NCBI GenBank assembly: GCA_030268105.1
Contig: BSDZ01000089.1
Location: 1,736,001 to 1,800,000, forward strand
DNA from: Volvox africanus
Lineage: Eukaryota; Chlorophyta; Chlorophyceae; Chlamydomonadales; Volvocaceae
DNA length: 64,000 bases
Direction: 5' to 3'
A program made the translations under genes and the position numbers. Shown here piece by piece: positions 21,388 through 34,075 of the stretch. Position 1 is the stretch's first letter, and each line of letters opens with the position of its first letter. The notes beneath the pieces are model-generated. The model worked only from the letters and a program-made list of their open reading frames with translations, did not search any database and was not told the origin of the DNA.

Positions 21388-24300
21388 ATGCTCTCTTGTC
21401 TCATCTCCCCGCCAGCATCTTTGCAACCCAGGAAGATTTACAATACCTTGGTTCCAGACGTATTCCCGGCGTTACCTCCGGATCCTAGACAAGATGTACC
21501 GAAAGCAGTTGAGCGTAAGATGGGCAAGCTGGCCGAATACGTTCAGAGGTATCCAGCGAGGACAGCAAAGGTTTGGATCGATTATTGTATTTGAGAATGT
21601 GTGTAATTTTGAAGGTTGGTATATGGGCTATCGGTGAACGTTGCAGGTGTCGAGGAGGCTGACGAGGCGTATGAAAAAGGAGCTTAGGAGTCAGGGCTAT
21701 GGCCAGGCGAAAGTTGCCGTATTTACATATAAGTACTTGCTATCAAAGTCATCTGAAGAGGGGAGCAACTTTACCTTTAGCTACTTTACTAAGGAGCTTA
21801 TCGACGAACCAGACGCTGTGGTGGGTGGGTTGAGCTCAGTACCAGGGATGTGTTATTGATCTGTATTTGATGATAGTCCTGGCGCGATGGATCGCAGATA
21901 AAAACTCTACTGGCTCACCCGGAGCCCATTGTCAAGCTCTTCGGCGCAGAGCTTCTTGAAAGTTACATTAAAGCCCAGGTAATCCCGCAAACAATAATGA
22001 ATTGGGATCAGTTCGAGGTTTTGATGTCCACAGTCTTGGGATTGCGCGTCGTGTGTAGAAGCAAGGCAGGTAACGTGACATCAACGGCAGGCAACGCACA
22101 CACCTCTCATAGAATCGTTATGGCTACGTCTGTGGCTTAGAAACCGCCCCACGTCGTAAACACAGAATTTTGGAAGATCTAACCCTTGGTTTAAACTGAA
22201 TGGTTTAAGAAAACACAAGTACAACATTTTCCCAGATAACTCAGCTGTCGATTTTCAGTTAATACCTTGCACACAGACAAGTTGATCAGTGCTTGTGCAG
22301 TCCCAAGTGTTCTCAAGTCCCTGAGACCCAAATCAGCGCATTCAGATTGGAACGGCCATCCTGCGATATCAGAATGCATGCATACGAAGCGCGCACCACA
22401 TGCATACCACGGAGGATGTTTGTACAATAATCGGCCCCCTTATGCGCAGAGCCCCGTGCAACATCAGCTCAGTGCTGTCGAACCCCTGGTGGTTACGGTT
22501 TGTGAGCTGGCGGGCCTTTCCGGCGGGGACCAGCAGCTGAAAGTGTCCAGCCTTGGCGTCATTGCGGAATATGTGGGGCTGTGCCATGAGCTAAAGATGC
22601 TTCCTACAAAGTTGGAGGAAATCATGGGCGCAGTACTAGAAAACCTGGACACCAGCAAAGGTGCCGGTGTAGCAGGTGCGTGTGCTAACCGACCGGGTTG
22701 GAAATCTTGGCATGCCACGAAGGGGATGTCCTGCTCTTGGGGCTCTTCCTACCATGGGGCTGTTCGGAGGGCCAAGCTTGCAATTACGATGCCTCGGTCG
22801 CGGCAGCTTTTCTCCAACGTTTGCCGCACAGGAAATGGATCACGGGATCCTACGGGCGAACGCCATTTGTCGAAAAACAAGGTTCATTGGGGAAAGACCG
22901 GGGCAAGTAACCCATCGTTGCAGCGTTGCATAGTGGATGGCTTCATCCTCTTATTACTGGCACATGGAACAGGGAGCATGCTGGGGCCATATAACAGTAA
23001 CCGAAAATAATGACGCCCTCCAGCGGTTACCTGTGCTGCTCACACTTGGGCCAAAATGCTGGAGCAGACCAGAGGTATGCACTGTATATCATTCGAGGGA
23101 TAAACGCCGGCGATTGTTGCCATCGCCACTCCTGCTGCCATAACATTAATAGAAACCCCGCTCAGTCTGGAAGGTACGGTGTCGGCACCACCATACTCTT
23201 GCGCCTTTCCTCGCCGTAAGCGAAATATGCAAAGTCAGACCCAGATCCCGAAGTAAGAGCTATTGTAAATGGGAGTTATCAGAGCCTTGCCTTTGGCGAA
23301 TTAGCGCAGGGTCGATCAGAACCGCCTCCTTTCGTGCCATGCAGCCATGACGGGTCCGCCCCCGGTCTATTCCGATGACGTGGACATTCATATGGGCCCT
23401 GCCTGATGTAGGTGGACCCCATGCAACATCGGAGGAGTCGAGTTTGCACGGACTGGCGCACAGCGTGCTGCTGAAGTTCAAGCCTTTCTTGCAGGCAAGG
23501 CTTCAAGCCTCTGCTGGTTGGGATCCCATTAGTAACGTAGCCGGTCGTGTATTTTGAGCGAACTCGAGCACAGTGCGGGATTACAGCAGTCTGACGAATG
23601 TGAAAACTTGGATGCCAAATTCGGCACCATCCACTTGATAGCAACAGGTTATGGTAGCGCACCGGGTAGCATTTAACCCAATTCGTTACATTTATGGATA
23701 TGCGCTTGTACGTATGCACAATATACAATGGTATATTGTGCTGCCTGCCTGATTTGACGGCTTAAGGTTTAAGGTTTGTTTCCCACATGTCCCCTGCGCA
23801 CCGTAATCCAGGACATCAGCACAGTATACCGTGTGATGGAGACCCTTTTCTGGCATCTGGACAAAGGCGGCAGGTGGCAGAAGGCAGAAGCCGTGCAGGT
23901 GCGAATAAAGTTTGCATGTGCAGCACGGAATTGCATGTCAGTTGCCCGATGTAAAGCTTAGGGTTTCTTTACGAGAGTTTCTTTATTATTGAAAACCTTT
24001 GTACCCTTGTGCCACGGGCACTGCAGAATCTTATGGCCATCGTTCAAAGCTCGTGCTCCGACCAGCCCTTTCCCCTGTTCGCGGCGCTCATACGGCATAG
24101 CAGCGCACCCGGTCTGCGTCCTGACGAGCGGGTTGTCGTCACCAACCTGGCGCTCCAGCAGGTACGTTGAAGCCTCGAGCACAGGAGCGATGGCATATTC
24201 CTTACAACTTGTGTTGCTGAACTGACGTTACCCTGGTAGACCCTCGGGGGATACGGCCTTTTCACTAGAAAGATATCTTTTTAGATATAAAGGTGCAAAA

Positions 24301-27300
24301 ATTATTGATTTAGAGGCCAAAGAGAGGTGGCACGATACATGTAATCCTTCAGCTTGCTCATTATTAGAGTGTTCATTGACGCCGTATGTTTCGCAGGCGC
24401 CGGTTTATTCACTGTCAGCGTTCAGCATGTCACTTCAGGAGCTGCCACGGGCTCTTACGGCTGACCAGCACAGCGATACCTCCCAGCTTCGAAGTACTAT
24501 CGCTGTAAGTCAGGATGACATGAAGAATCCATTTGCAGGCTGATGATCCGTGATCCTCGTGTCGTGCTTGCCACTTGAAGATAGCCTGAATAACGCCGAC
24601 GTGTGCACTGCATTGACGACACCGCAGAAACGAAACCGCAATGCAAAATCAACTATATTTTTTATTCTATCACTCAGCAAGCATGTGTTTTATTTGCAAA
24701 ATACATGCTTAGGATGGCCATTCTGTCGAAACTCGGGCATACAGCAATTTTGCAACGCCGTGCGTGCGCAGGCCGCAATGCGCCAGCTCGCGCGAGCAGT
24801 AGGTGATGTGGCACAAATGTGCGAAGCCATCTCCGCCGTCCTGCGGACTCACACGATGCCAACCAAACACGCTCAGGTAATATTCTGACCTACAGCTCTT
24901 TACGCTGAAAGCAGAAACGTTGTGATACCAAATTAGCGAGCCTGGGATGACACACATTTGGACTGGCTGTGGGTCTCCCTTGAGAATTCTTCCCTTGCAC
25001 CCAAACCCCTAATGCCAATTATATTTCAGGCATGCCTCGACTGTGCCCTCGCTGCAGTCCTAGCGGTACCGGATTTCCCAGAGGCAGGTCGCACTTTCCC
25101 TGGCGGCCACGCGCCTGCACAGTTGCTACAGCAGCTAGCCGCCATGATTACGGTGTGGGGCCCAGCCGACCCGGACTTGCGCGCCACGGCCTGCCAGTTC
25201 CTTGGCGCAATATTAACAGCCTGCGGACCCGGGCTTCGAGACGAGAAGCAAGCACTGGGCCTGATGGACATGGTGTTGCAGGTCGGTTTTCGGCGCAATC
25301 CTAGTGAGCTTGTGCTCTTCATAGCGGGGCGCCTCGCCAGGGTTGTGGTTGCATCGCAAGCAAACGCTTTTTGGTATTCATGTGAATTATCAGCAATCCT
25401 TCTGGCAATAGTGCCCTCCCACGCTTGTCATGTTCGCACCGCGTATATTCTTTGGCCCTTGTGATGGTGCTCCTTTTAACCAATCCGCTTGTGAGCTATA
25501 CCTCGGCGATGCCTGAGAAGGTAGCCAATTTTATCAAGGGATATGCCATTTGGCTTCCTGAATCATGCAGATGGCCCAGAATGTGTCGCTGGGCACACCC
25601 CCTGACATGGCGATTATGAGTCGAGTCCTGTCGACGTGCCTGGGCAGCCGCCAGCCGGAGCTTCTGCTGCATGGTGTACGCCTCTGCAAGGTACTGCTCG
25701 TAGAAGCACTGAAATACGCCCCCCCAGCAAATGCAGCAATTGCAGTGGAGCGTGTCGCCAGTGGGACGGTGGAGCGCCCGGGCACGGGAGGTGCGCTTTT
25801 GGGGATGCGAAGGTGGGGATGTGCAGGGTTTTAATAAGATCTGAAGCCCCAAGTGAAATATTTTATTATTCGAGCACGAAGATTTGATGGTGCATGGGCG
25901 TAGACGTATTCCTGGGACGTGTTGTATTTCCGCCTCGCCTGAAACGCCATACTTTGCACTGCAGATGAGGAAGCGGACCGGCTGTGGGCAGTGGCTCTGC
26001 TCTGGCTGGTAAACAACCTGCTCTCAACTCTGGCGTCGCGTGCCAACTGTAACCATTTACTACCGCTCAGATTTAACATCCCTGGGGAAGCGTGCACAAG
26101 CCTGAAGGTATGATCCTGAGCTTCATTGCAACCCATTCGAGTCTGATTGGGACTTTGCTTTCTGTGCCCATGACTAGCGTGGCGTCCATTACTTCTATCA
26201 CATCCCTTTCGGTGCATAATGTTTTGCGGTGTGGTTCCAGGGGGTAAGACGAGTAAATAAATCCTGGTGTTGGTGCTGAACGAAGAAGACAAGGATTAAC
26301 TGTGAAGGTCGTCGTAGATGGTAGGCGTCGTAGAAATGGATTTGGTATGAAATGAAAAAATAGCTGGAACGTAAACTAGGTAGCCAGCCGCCAAGGCCAT
26401 CGTGCCTTGGCCGTATATATGTATACTACTGGAGGCAAACCGGTACTGCGTAACAAGGTTGTCTACGAAAAGGGGGCAAAACGAGGAAACCCGGTAGATG
26501 GCCGCTGGCGCTGCCATGAGCGTGCTTCTCCAGACCTCCTTTTTCAAGAGCAGCGCACCCTGACGCGACCAACTCACCAACCCATTTCAGGCTAGCCTGA
26601 AGACCATGCGCACAACCACCAACCAAAGCATGGTCTATCTCCTGTGAACTCACCTCAGGCAGCGATATCAGCACAAATGGCGAGAAGGAAGGAAAAGAGT
26701 AATTGTAGTAGTTGAGAGCCGCAAAAGCCTCTCGAGATGCTGATAAGGTGCTTCTCCACCTTTATATCGTGGATGTGTGTGCCGTACGTGTACTACTACA
26801 GTACGCACCATGGCAAAGGATAGGCAAGCGAAATAATAAAGTACCAAATCAACAAAACATGCAATACATGTTTGCATAATTCCAAAACGTATTATCTTTT
26901 TATCTGTTATAGTCGTACATGTACGGCAACACACTTCCACGATATTAAGGTGCAGAAGCACCTTATCAGCCTCTCAAGAGGCCATTGTTGCTCTCAGCTA
27001 CTGGATTATCATTATCGGGTTCGTTACCAACTCATTTATGGGGGTTATAACTGGTGTCAAACACTGCTAAACAGCCTGCTGCAGACCCTTTGTTATGCCA
27101 TGTTGACAACTTTTTGCACCAGTTTTACCCGTGCTAATTGGTGGTGGGGGGTGTATTCACCATCATCCACTATTCTTTCGATTAAGTCTTTCATGTCCTA
27201 AGACAAAATGTTTTAGGGCATTAATTCAAGCGTGATTATCATTATGGGCTTTAGTGATGTTAGTATTGGAAGTTTTAAATAATTTGCCTAACCAGCTGTA

Positions 27301-30300
27301 TTCTCATTTTTGCTTTATGGGCTATTGGTTGTACTGATTAAATAGCTGATTTTAATTATGACTCCTTTAATTCTGCGGAATGGATTTACTTTTACTGTCC
27401 AGACGTTTGAAGAAGTGCCCGTTGGTTTGTATATATACTAATTTGTCCGGATTATTGTATTGATTTCTTTCATTACATGTGTTATTTGCTACTGCTGTTA
27501 TTACCTTGCCTAGTAATCTATAAAATATCGCATATATTTCATAGCTATTTTATCTTTTCAGTCATATATATATATATACTTTTAGGTAGTTTAACTAGCA
27601 ATATTCGTGTGCCGTGCCTTCATACCTCCTACTGTAACGATTCCTAGTAGTGTAAGGCCCATGTGAATTTTTGTCGACGCAGGTAAATCGTATTTACCTG
27701 CTCGCGAACTTCTGCTTTCATTTATCTCGCCTACGTAGTGTAGTTGATTTCGTTTAGCTATGATCCTTTGTTTGTCTCTTTTAGCAGTCTAGCAATGTCT
27801 GTGTGCCATATTCCTTGTTTCCGAGCCACTGTAACGAGTGCTAGTTGTATTAATCCTAGAACGCTTGACAAGGCATCAGGCTGTCCTTATGATAAAGGAT
27901 TACTTGCAAAACAAGCGCAAGAATGGGGCATGTAGTAGTTGAGAGCCGCAAAGGTCTCTCGAGATGCTGACAGGGTGCTTCTGCACCTTGATATTGTGCT
28001 GGTGTGTGCCGTACATGTCCTACTACTACACTCTCCCCTCTGGAGGGCACGTCTCGGGCACATTGACTGTAGCAGCTGATGCTAACCATCGCCTGCCCCG
28101 CCATGGGAGGTTATAGACTCCGTTCATGTACGACTACTTATTAGTATGTTAAGATGGATTTAGTACGTTTTAGTATGTTAAGATGGATTTAGTATGTTTA
28201 GTATGTTAAGATGGAATGCCTTTAGGAAACATTATTGAGCATTGACATTATCTGTTAGTTACATGCGGCGCTCTCTTGCGTGTTTTATTCCATAATTCAT
28301 CACCACGGCAAAGGTTGTCATGTGGCACAGGGTAAGCTACCCTGCCCTATTTTGACAACTTCTGAATGCAGAACGCTACTCATAGTATGTGATGGCTGGC
28401 CACCTCACATCCATCACCTTGCTGCTTTTTGGCGGCGTGCGATCTCTCGCTTGCTGCTATCCTTGATTGATATTCAAAAGTTAGGGCAACTATGCATATA
28501 TTCCCCTGCCTCTTTATGACTTGAAATCCCGAATACCTCTGAGGCATGTCAGTCAAGACATGGCGGTGCGGGAAAGCGGGGCAGCAGATCCCACGACCCA
28601 CAACCACCGTAGCTCTCTCGGCCAAGATAGCATATATAGTGGTAGCCCGATGGATGTAAACCCGAATTATGATTCGATTTTGAGAGTCTTATTTTGGGTG
28701 CAGATGAAGTGATGAAAAAGTATTTTTCTGTACTGATTGTGACATTTATAACAGACTATATGGATACTTAATACTTCTAGATACATTCCATCCTAGCCGC
28801 CAGGTAGTCTGTTACAACATTCTTACAATGGCAAAAAATAGGCTAGGGGCCTTATGTGCCCGTTCAGAGCGTGAGAACTCTAATGGTCAGTGTGCCGCAT
28901 CCAGAGAAATGCTACATCCAGCAATGTAAACACGGAAATACGGCAGGATTCTGTACATTGAAGGGATTGCTTCTCTCTTAATTTCAGTGTACGGTCTTAT
29001 TTTATGCTTTGTTTGCCGCGGAGCAGAAGGCCCCGCCTGTGATTGGGTGATATGGTTATATGCCTTGCTTGGCATGATGAATTATTTTCCCATACCCCAT
29101 CGATCATCAGGCTGGACAAGCTATCTGAATGAAAATTTATGTTTTCTAATTTCATATGTATGCTTTCATATTCACTTTCTCACTCACCTCTCATGTGTGT
29201 GGGAAAGGGGGGTATGGCTTCACCTGTGATCACCACCTGGCAGTCCCTACGTTACCTTCCTCTGTGTTTCAGGGCGCCCTCATCCATTATCAGTGGTTTT
29301 CCCAGGTTCAGCACCCCACCGCCAGCATCCAGTGGAATCTACTGGATAAACAGCAGCCCTTATATCCACTATGCAAAGGCCCAATCAGAAGTTGTCAATA
29401 CACGGTGCATCCCGGATATTATCTGTAAGCATCCCAGAATACTATCACTATCCCCCTTCAGACAGATGGGTTATCGCGTCCGCAGCCCAGGGTACAATCA
29501 CCGCACTGAGCAGAGACTGTTAGCAGTCGGACTTGACTCCTCACAGTCAGGTGGTGGGGCGTGTCACCTCTCACAGACCTGTCAACTGCCCACTCCCGAC
29601 ATCAGGAGGGCGGAACTTAATCCTGGCTGAATTTAACCCACTCAATATATATTTGCTGTATGTATTTTATATCTGCCTAAGCAAAGGCCAAATTGAAGGA
29701 TGTCCATATATAGGCAATCCTGGATACTACCCGTCGACACTTCAGGATGCATCTTACCATTCTCCCAAAATTATTCCGTGCTTGCACATTTGTTGCGTTC
29801 AAACTATGCTCATGTGTATTAATATGTATTATTACTATCATGGTTACGCCGCCCTTAGGCTGGCGTGTGTTTAAGGGAACCACGAGGGTTCATTTTACAT
29901 CATTGGGCACGTGTACCCCATCATTGGGGCCGCTAGGGTTCACTGGGTTGTTTGATTTTGCAGGCTTTTGCCCTTGGCGGCCCCTATCCATGTGCCGGCC
30001 CCGATTGGACCACCTACTGGCCTGTGGGTAGGTTTCTAAGCCACCCCCCACCTCAGGGATCCGCCCCCTCAGGGGCAATGGGTTCGCACTTCCAGGGCAG
30101 AGCAGTTAACCGCTAGTGAGCCCTGCCAGTGTGGGCGGACAAGGACATGACTGAAGAGCCGTGCTGTCCCAGCTGCTCATACTCTCACTGGGGCCCCTGT
30201 AATAAACTACATATATTCGGCTTGCAAATGTTAATCATGCAATAAGCATGATACCTAAAAAGCTCGTGATATGCATAAGCAGATCACCGTACATCTTGGT

Positions 30301-33300
30301 ACATATTCCAATATAAAAGTCACCCTGGTGGACTGCTTTGGCCAGACATTTACGTATTCTAATACTAATTGTTCAGAGTTCAAGACTCAACTGCCACCAG
30401 ACGCAAGTAGATTTACCATTTCTCTATATTGCCCTATTTCCAAGCCTTCGCCAATCCAATTAAACCGACGCTTCCACATAATTATAGCATTGTTAGGACG
30501 ATTGCTACAGCCCCCGGAGATCCTTTACCATCCCGGTTCTCGTTAAGAAACAAGCCGTTGACAGTCTGGACCAGCGTTACGACCGCTGATAAGCAATCAT
30601 GGCTCCCTAACTCTCAGCAGGGCCATCCTAGGGGATATGTGCCCATTTTACTAGTGCATGGCCAGAAAGAAGTATTGCTTGGCCCGGCTATGGTGGGAAG
30701 TTGTGCAGCTGATCATTTGGCAAACATAAGTGCGACATAAGGAAAGTACAGGACGACATAGGGCGGTATTGGGACATGTACATACACATGGTGGGCTATA
30801 ATGTGGCACTGTTGAGCAGCCTGTGTTCCTTGGTGGGTGGCGAGTCTGATACAGCAAGAATACTGCTGTAGTAGTCGTACATGTACGGCACACGCTTCCA
30901 CAATATAAAGGTGTAGAATCACCTTCTCAGCATCTTGAAAGGCCTTTTCTGCTCTCAAGTACTACAGGGGGCTATACTTGACGATGCAGGCAAGAAAACC
31001 AGGTATAACTGGTGCATTGGCCTTGAGTTATCTACGGCTAATATCCGGAATGACCAACCATCTGGACATCTTCCGATTGGGCCTTTGATGTCGTCAGATA
31101 TTATAACAGAGATACAACCATTTGCCATTGACTGTGAACTAGCTCTAGGCAAATTGTCCATTTGTTTTAGTGTTGGAATGACAACAGCTTTTGGGGTCTT
31201 TTAGCATTCTTATGAGTTCACCTATGAGTTTTCCAGGCAAAACACCTCCGCTGAGACCTCCGCCTTTGGCCTGGTCTACTGGTACCACCCTACCTATACT
31301 ATGCATCATAAGTAACAAGCTCAAGTCCCTACCAATTTTCTTGTCTATTGTTTTTGAAGTCCCAAGCATTTTGGGGGTTCCAAAAATGTAACTGGCTACC
31401 AAAAATACCTGATCATTACTCAAAACCTTTATAACATTATGGATTTCATCATATGAGGTGGAATTGTCAGGTTTAAATATTTTAGGTAAAACGGCCTGAA
31501 GAGTGAATTATTGATAGGTACAACAGTGCAAAGTTCTTGCTTTATTAACTCAGTCTTACTGCCTGTTGGAAGATTAAGACAACTTTTAATGAATGTAGGA
31601 ACTGTAATTTGTCCTCTACGAGTTATTACCTTACAATATTACGTAACAAATAAATACTATTTGTTTAATGAGGCCCATTATATGTAGTATAGTTAGTAAG
31701 ACCTTTGATAACAACCTAATAAAGGTACGCATCATGTATTCATTAAAAGAGAAAGGCAATAACACAAGAAAAAAATATAGCACAGATATAAAACTGATAC
31801 AGAAAACTGGAACAGGTAAATAGATGAAATATGATATAATATGAAGGATGGTATTGGAAAGGACGAATCTGGGGTGTATGAAAAAACTCGAATGTAATAT
31901 AAAATGCAAATAAGATATATTACAAATGACTGCTAAGAACACTCCATACTTGCCATTAACCTGTTTAACACTTACAAAAGGCAAGGGAAATGAATATTAT
32001 TTGAGATATCTTGGATGTTTGTAATAGGTTCCAAGAATCAGAAAGAGCAAGCTATACAAACTCTTTCATCTATAGAAATCGAGTTCGAAATTCAGGAACT
32101 GGCATTTCCTACTAAATTTCAATCTGGAGAGGCAGAAGCTGAATTTTTCGATGTAGTTATTGCCTAAAAGTCAGTGCTACTTACTCTTTTACCTTAATAT
32201 TTTTAAAGCTGTACAAAATACATGTTTCTAATAGGATAAATACAAATATTCAAAGCTGGAGGAAATCAGATACTATCTACTGAAAGACGCCATACTTGCT
32301 GCCGGGTTTGACGATGGGATTTATTTTGATAGCCATTGGGTGTCACGAAAACAGACCGAGGTCAATTGATTTCCTCAAGGCTCTGGTACCTTCAGAGTTT
32401 CAAGTGCGTACGTACTGCTTGGTTAAGACACTCAAGGAAGCCATGTCGCTGACGTTTGGGAAAGCAAAGGAGGCTTCCATGAAGGCTGGGGAGAAGAGAG
32501 CCGTTGTGGATGCGTGCAGTAGCTGCCTTGTATAGCCCCAGCAGAAGGTCCGCACGATATTGACGCCTTTTCTGCGCTGGTCTGATTCCGCAGGAGGAGG
32601 CCGGCAACCTTCAGAGCTGCTCGCCGGTATTTGAAGGCAATGCATCTAGTGCTGAAGCGTGTCTTCGTGCAGTGCAGTCGGAGTGGCCTATTGATCATTG
32701 GTACGGCAAGGTGCTGGATGCACTGTGTAAAGTAAGTACGACAACAGCATGAGCATTTTAAACACGCGGACTGTTAAGCAACCACGGCTCATGCAAGCTA
32801 TTAAATTGACATGTCACGACGGGCAGTCATCGCCACCGAAATGAAGCACAGCATCATATATGGAAACAGTTTGGGCGACCCTTGTGTCCTGGGCCCCAAC
32901 CCGTGATAACATGGTGTGGGTTAATCACAGACTGATGTTGCATATGCTATGTAACATCTATGCCAGGTTATGAGCATAGTTGGGACTCCAGAAAGCCTGG
33001 AATTCTAACCCAAGGAGACATTACTGAAATGCGCCACTGCAGGGCAGCGTCCTCCAAACGCATTATATGCACAACCTCCAGAACATCATTTTCGAGCCCT
33101 TTGCCGCCCACGTCATGCCTGGGTTGCCTCCGACGCAACAATTAGCAGCACAGCGTAGCATCGACCCTACAAGTGAAGCCGCCGCAGGAGGCGCAGTGCA
33201 TGCCCGTGATGTAGCCATCACCCAGTAAGTTTGGTTTTAATTTTATTCCCTCCACACCTAAACGGATATGGACATGTGCCCTCTCCCAGCGTACGTGTTC

Positions 33301-34075
33301 TTGCATGACCTGCGCCTCGGCATCATGTTGGGCTTGATCTCCAGGGTACTCGGTTTGCATTGCTTTCCTTTTTGCCCCCTTCCTATGTCATTTGCGGACT
33401 GTTTGAAGTCGACCTGCCCTGCGGTTTCAGTCGGCTTCTCCAATTCCCATGTGTACCCATGCTACCCCCCATGGCTCAGGTTGTCCTCCAAACTTGAAGC
33501 TATGGCGCGTACCCGCATGGCATCAATCAAACGTGAACGTCTCAACTTGCAACATGTCTTGGACATGCTGGCAGAAGGGGACGTTGATGAATTAGCAGCT
33601 GCGGCACCGCCACCAGCTATAGGTATGCAAACACAATGTGCTGGAACTATGGAACATCCCTCTAACCTGCGTTTTAGGAAGGTTAATAGTGCATTCTCAC
33701 AGGTGTCTTTTAGGATATTTTGCTTGTTTTGATCTTCAGATAGATCAAGCTTGGGAATAATCACCTGAATCCTGAATTAGAAATACGCCAGTATCCGCCA
33801 CAACCTCATCACCGATCATCGCCACAAGACGTTGCCTAAATGGTAATTTCCATGGCTATTCTTTGCACATGTATGACTCTAAACATGTAAACTTTACAGG
33901 TAAAGCGACTGCGAACACGGCAACGGTTCCGGCGTCGGCAGACAAACTCGTCCTTTCAGAGGGCGGAATTTTGGACATGGTAAAAGCGAGCGAGTACCCA
34001 TCGCAGCTGCCCCTGGGCATGGGCCTACTGGAGACATCCGAGCTGCTTCAGCGCCTGGAAGCTGTGACAGGATAG
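21388..34075 (+). CDS. EFR3: EFR3-like HEAT/ARM-repeat plasma-membrane scaffold
   Basis: Exons: 21388-21570, 21647-21820, 21898-21978, 22468-22660, 23812-23898, 24027-24161, 24397-24504, 24772-24876, 25030-25281, 25571-25790, 25965 to about 26031, 32396-32529, 32594-32731, 33043-33224, 33480-33622 and 33900-34075 (TAG). Most junctions close in phase; an exon is probably missing between 22660 and 23812. The N-terminus MLSCLISPPASLQPRKIYNT has an early Cys and basic residues, as in palmitoylated EFR3. Then come FPALPPDPRQDV, RKMGKLAEYVQRYPARTAKV, SRRLTRRMKKELRS and KVAVFTYKYLL, matching plant EFR3/SEMI-ROLLED LEAF 2. Later come YVGLCHELKMLPTKLEEIM, TVYRVMETLFWHLDKG and LLQQLAAMITVWGPADPDL, typical HEAT helices. 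EFR3 anchors phosphatidylinositol 4-kinase to the plasma membrane in yeast and animals; the algal role is inferred. About 6 kb of A+T-rich DNA sits in the intron 26032-32395. Confidence 0.6.
26705..26799 (+). repeat. 98-bp repeat family, copy 1 (forward)
   Basis: Begins GTAGTAGTTGAGAGCC and ends GTACTACTAC, with an inner hairpin around AAGGTGCTTC and the motif GTGTGCCGTAC. It pairs with the inverted copy at 26908-27003, about 110 bases away. Confidence 0.75.
26908..27003 (-). repeat. 98-bp repeat family, copy 2 (inverted)
   Basis: Reverse orientation of copy 1: GTCGTACATGTACGGCA at the left and AAGGTGCAGAAGCACCTT in the middle, a perfect hairpin. The right end GCTACTGG is worn compared with AACTACTAC in other copies. 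Confidence 0.7.
27932..28029 (+). repeat. 98-bp repeat family, copy 3 (forward)
   Basis: Begins GTAGTAGTTGAGAGCCGC and ends CCTACTACTAC, nearly identical to copy 1 (shared CTCTCGAGATGCTGA and GGTGTGTGCCGTAC). A solo end (CATGTACGACTAC) follows at about 28125-28137. Confidence 0.75.
28139..28215. repeat. Short tandem repeat, about 28-bp unit, 3 copies
   Basis: Three imperfect copies of TTAGTATGTTAAGATGGA separated by short variable bases. Confidence 0.7.
30271..30740 (+). pseudogene. Frameshifted ORF in the A+T-rich block
   Basis: One frame reads ITVHLGTYSNIKVTLVDCFG and on to LPPDASRFTISLYCP. Near 30430 the likely coding frame moves by one to YFQAFANPIKPTLPHNYS and VRTIATAPGDPLPSRFSLRN, ending LANISAT at 30740. 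A third open frame (KCDIRKVQDDIGRYWD) overlaps the end and runs to about 30867. The mixed hydrophobic/polar beta-like pattern suggests a real protein with frame breaks. No family was recognised. Introns or sequence errors could also explain the shifts. Confidence 0.35.
30868..30965 (-). repeat. 98-bp repeat family, copy 4 (inverted)
   Basis: Begins GTAGTAGTCGTACATGTACG and ends CAAGTACTAC. It faces copy 3 across about 2.84 kb, so copies 3 and 4 could be the ends of one element. The base pair after it is AG, so on the plus strand this copy also reads as GT...AG. Confidence 0.75.
30935..31204 (+). CDS. ORF of unknown function in the A+T-rich block
   Basis: Open frame whose convincing part starts just after the 98-bp repeat copy 4: GAILDDAGKKTRYNWCIGLE, then PSGHLPIGPLMSSDIITEIQ, ending TTAFGVF. 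It may continue the broken ORF at 30271-30740, with the repeat inserted between them. No family recognised. Confidence 0.3.
   Translation: MKGLFCSQVLQGAILDDAGKKTRYNWCIGLELSTANIRNDQPSGHLPIGPLMSSDIITEIQPFAIDCELALGKLSICFSVGMTTAFGVF
32015..32167 (+). CDS. Small ORF in the A+T-rich block
   Basis: Fifty residues from ATG to TAA: MFVIGSKNQKEQAIQTLSS, then IEFEIQELAFPTKF, ending EFFDVVIA. It is charged and soluble-looking. It could be a fragment of a larger element protein. No family recognised. Confidence 0.25.
   Translation: MFVIGSKNQKEQAIQTLSSIEIEFEIQELAFPTKFQSGEAEAEFFDVVIA

Larger units (their letters stand above)
26650..32340. mobile_element. A+T-rich inserted block with repeats and decayed ORFs
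   Basis: Base composition drops sharply to A+T-rich at about 26.65 kb and returns at about 32.34 kb, between exons of the EFR3-like gene. The block carries four copies of a 98-bp repeat in both orientations, a short tandem repeat, and several ORFs with coding character but frame breaks (30271-30740, 30935-31204, 32015-32167; minus 31145-31423 and 31631-31984). A G+C-richer island at about 29.88-30.2 kb has small hairpins. No integrase, transposase or capsid motif was recognised. Block ends were judged by composition only; no flanking target duplication was found by eye. It is probably one or more nested, degenerate transposons. Confidence 0.5.

Noticed and set aside
30868..30967. 98-bp repeat copy 4 as a functional intron
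   Set aside because: GT...AG ends are present, but the flanking open frames do not join in a phase that keeps both long, so splicing is not supported.
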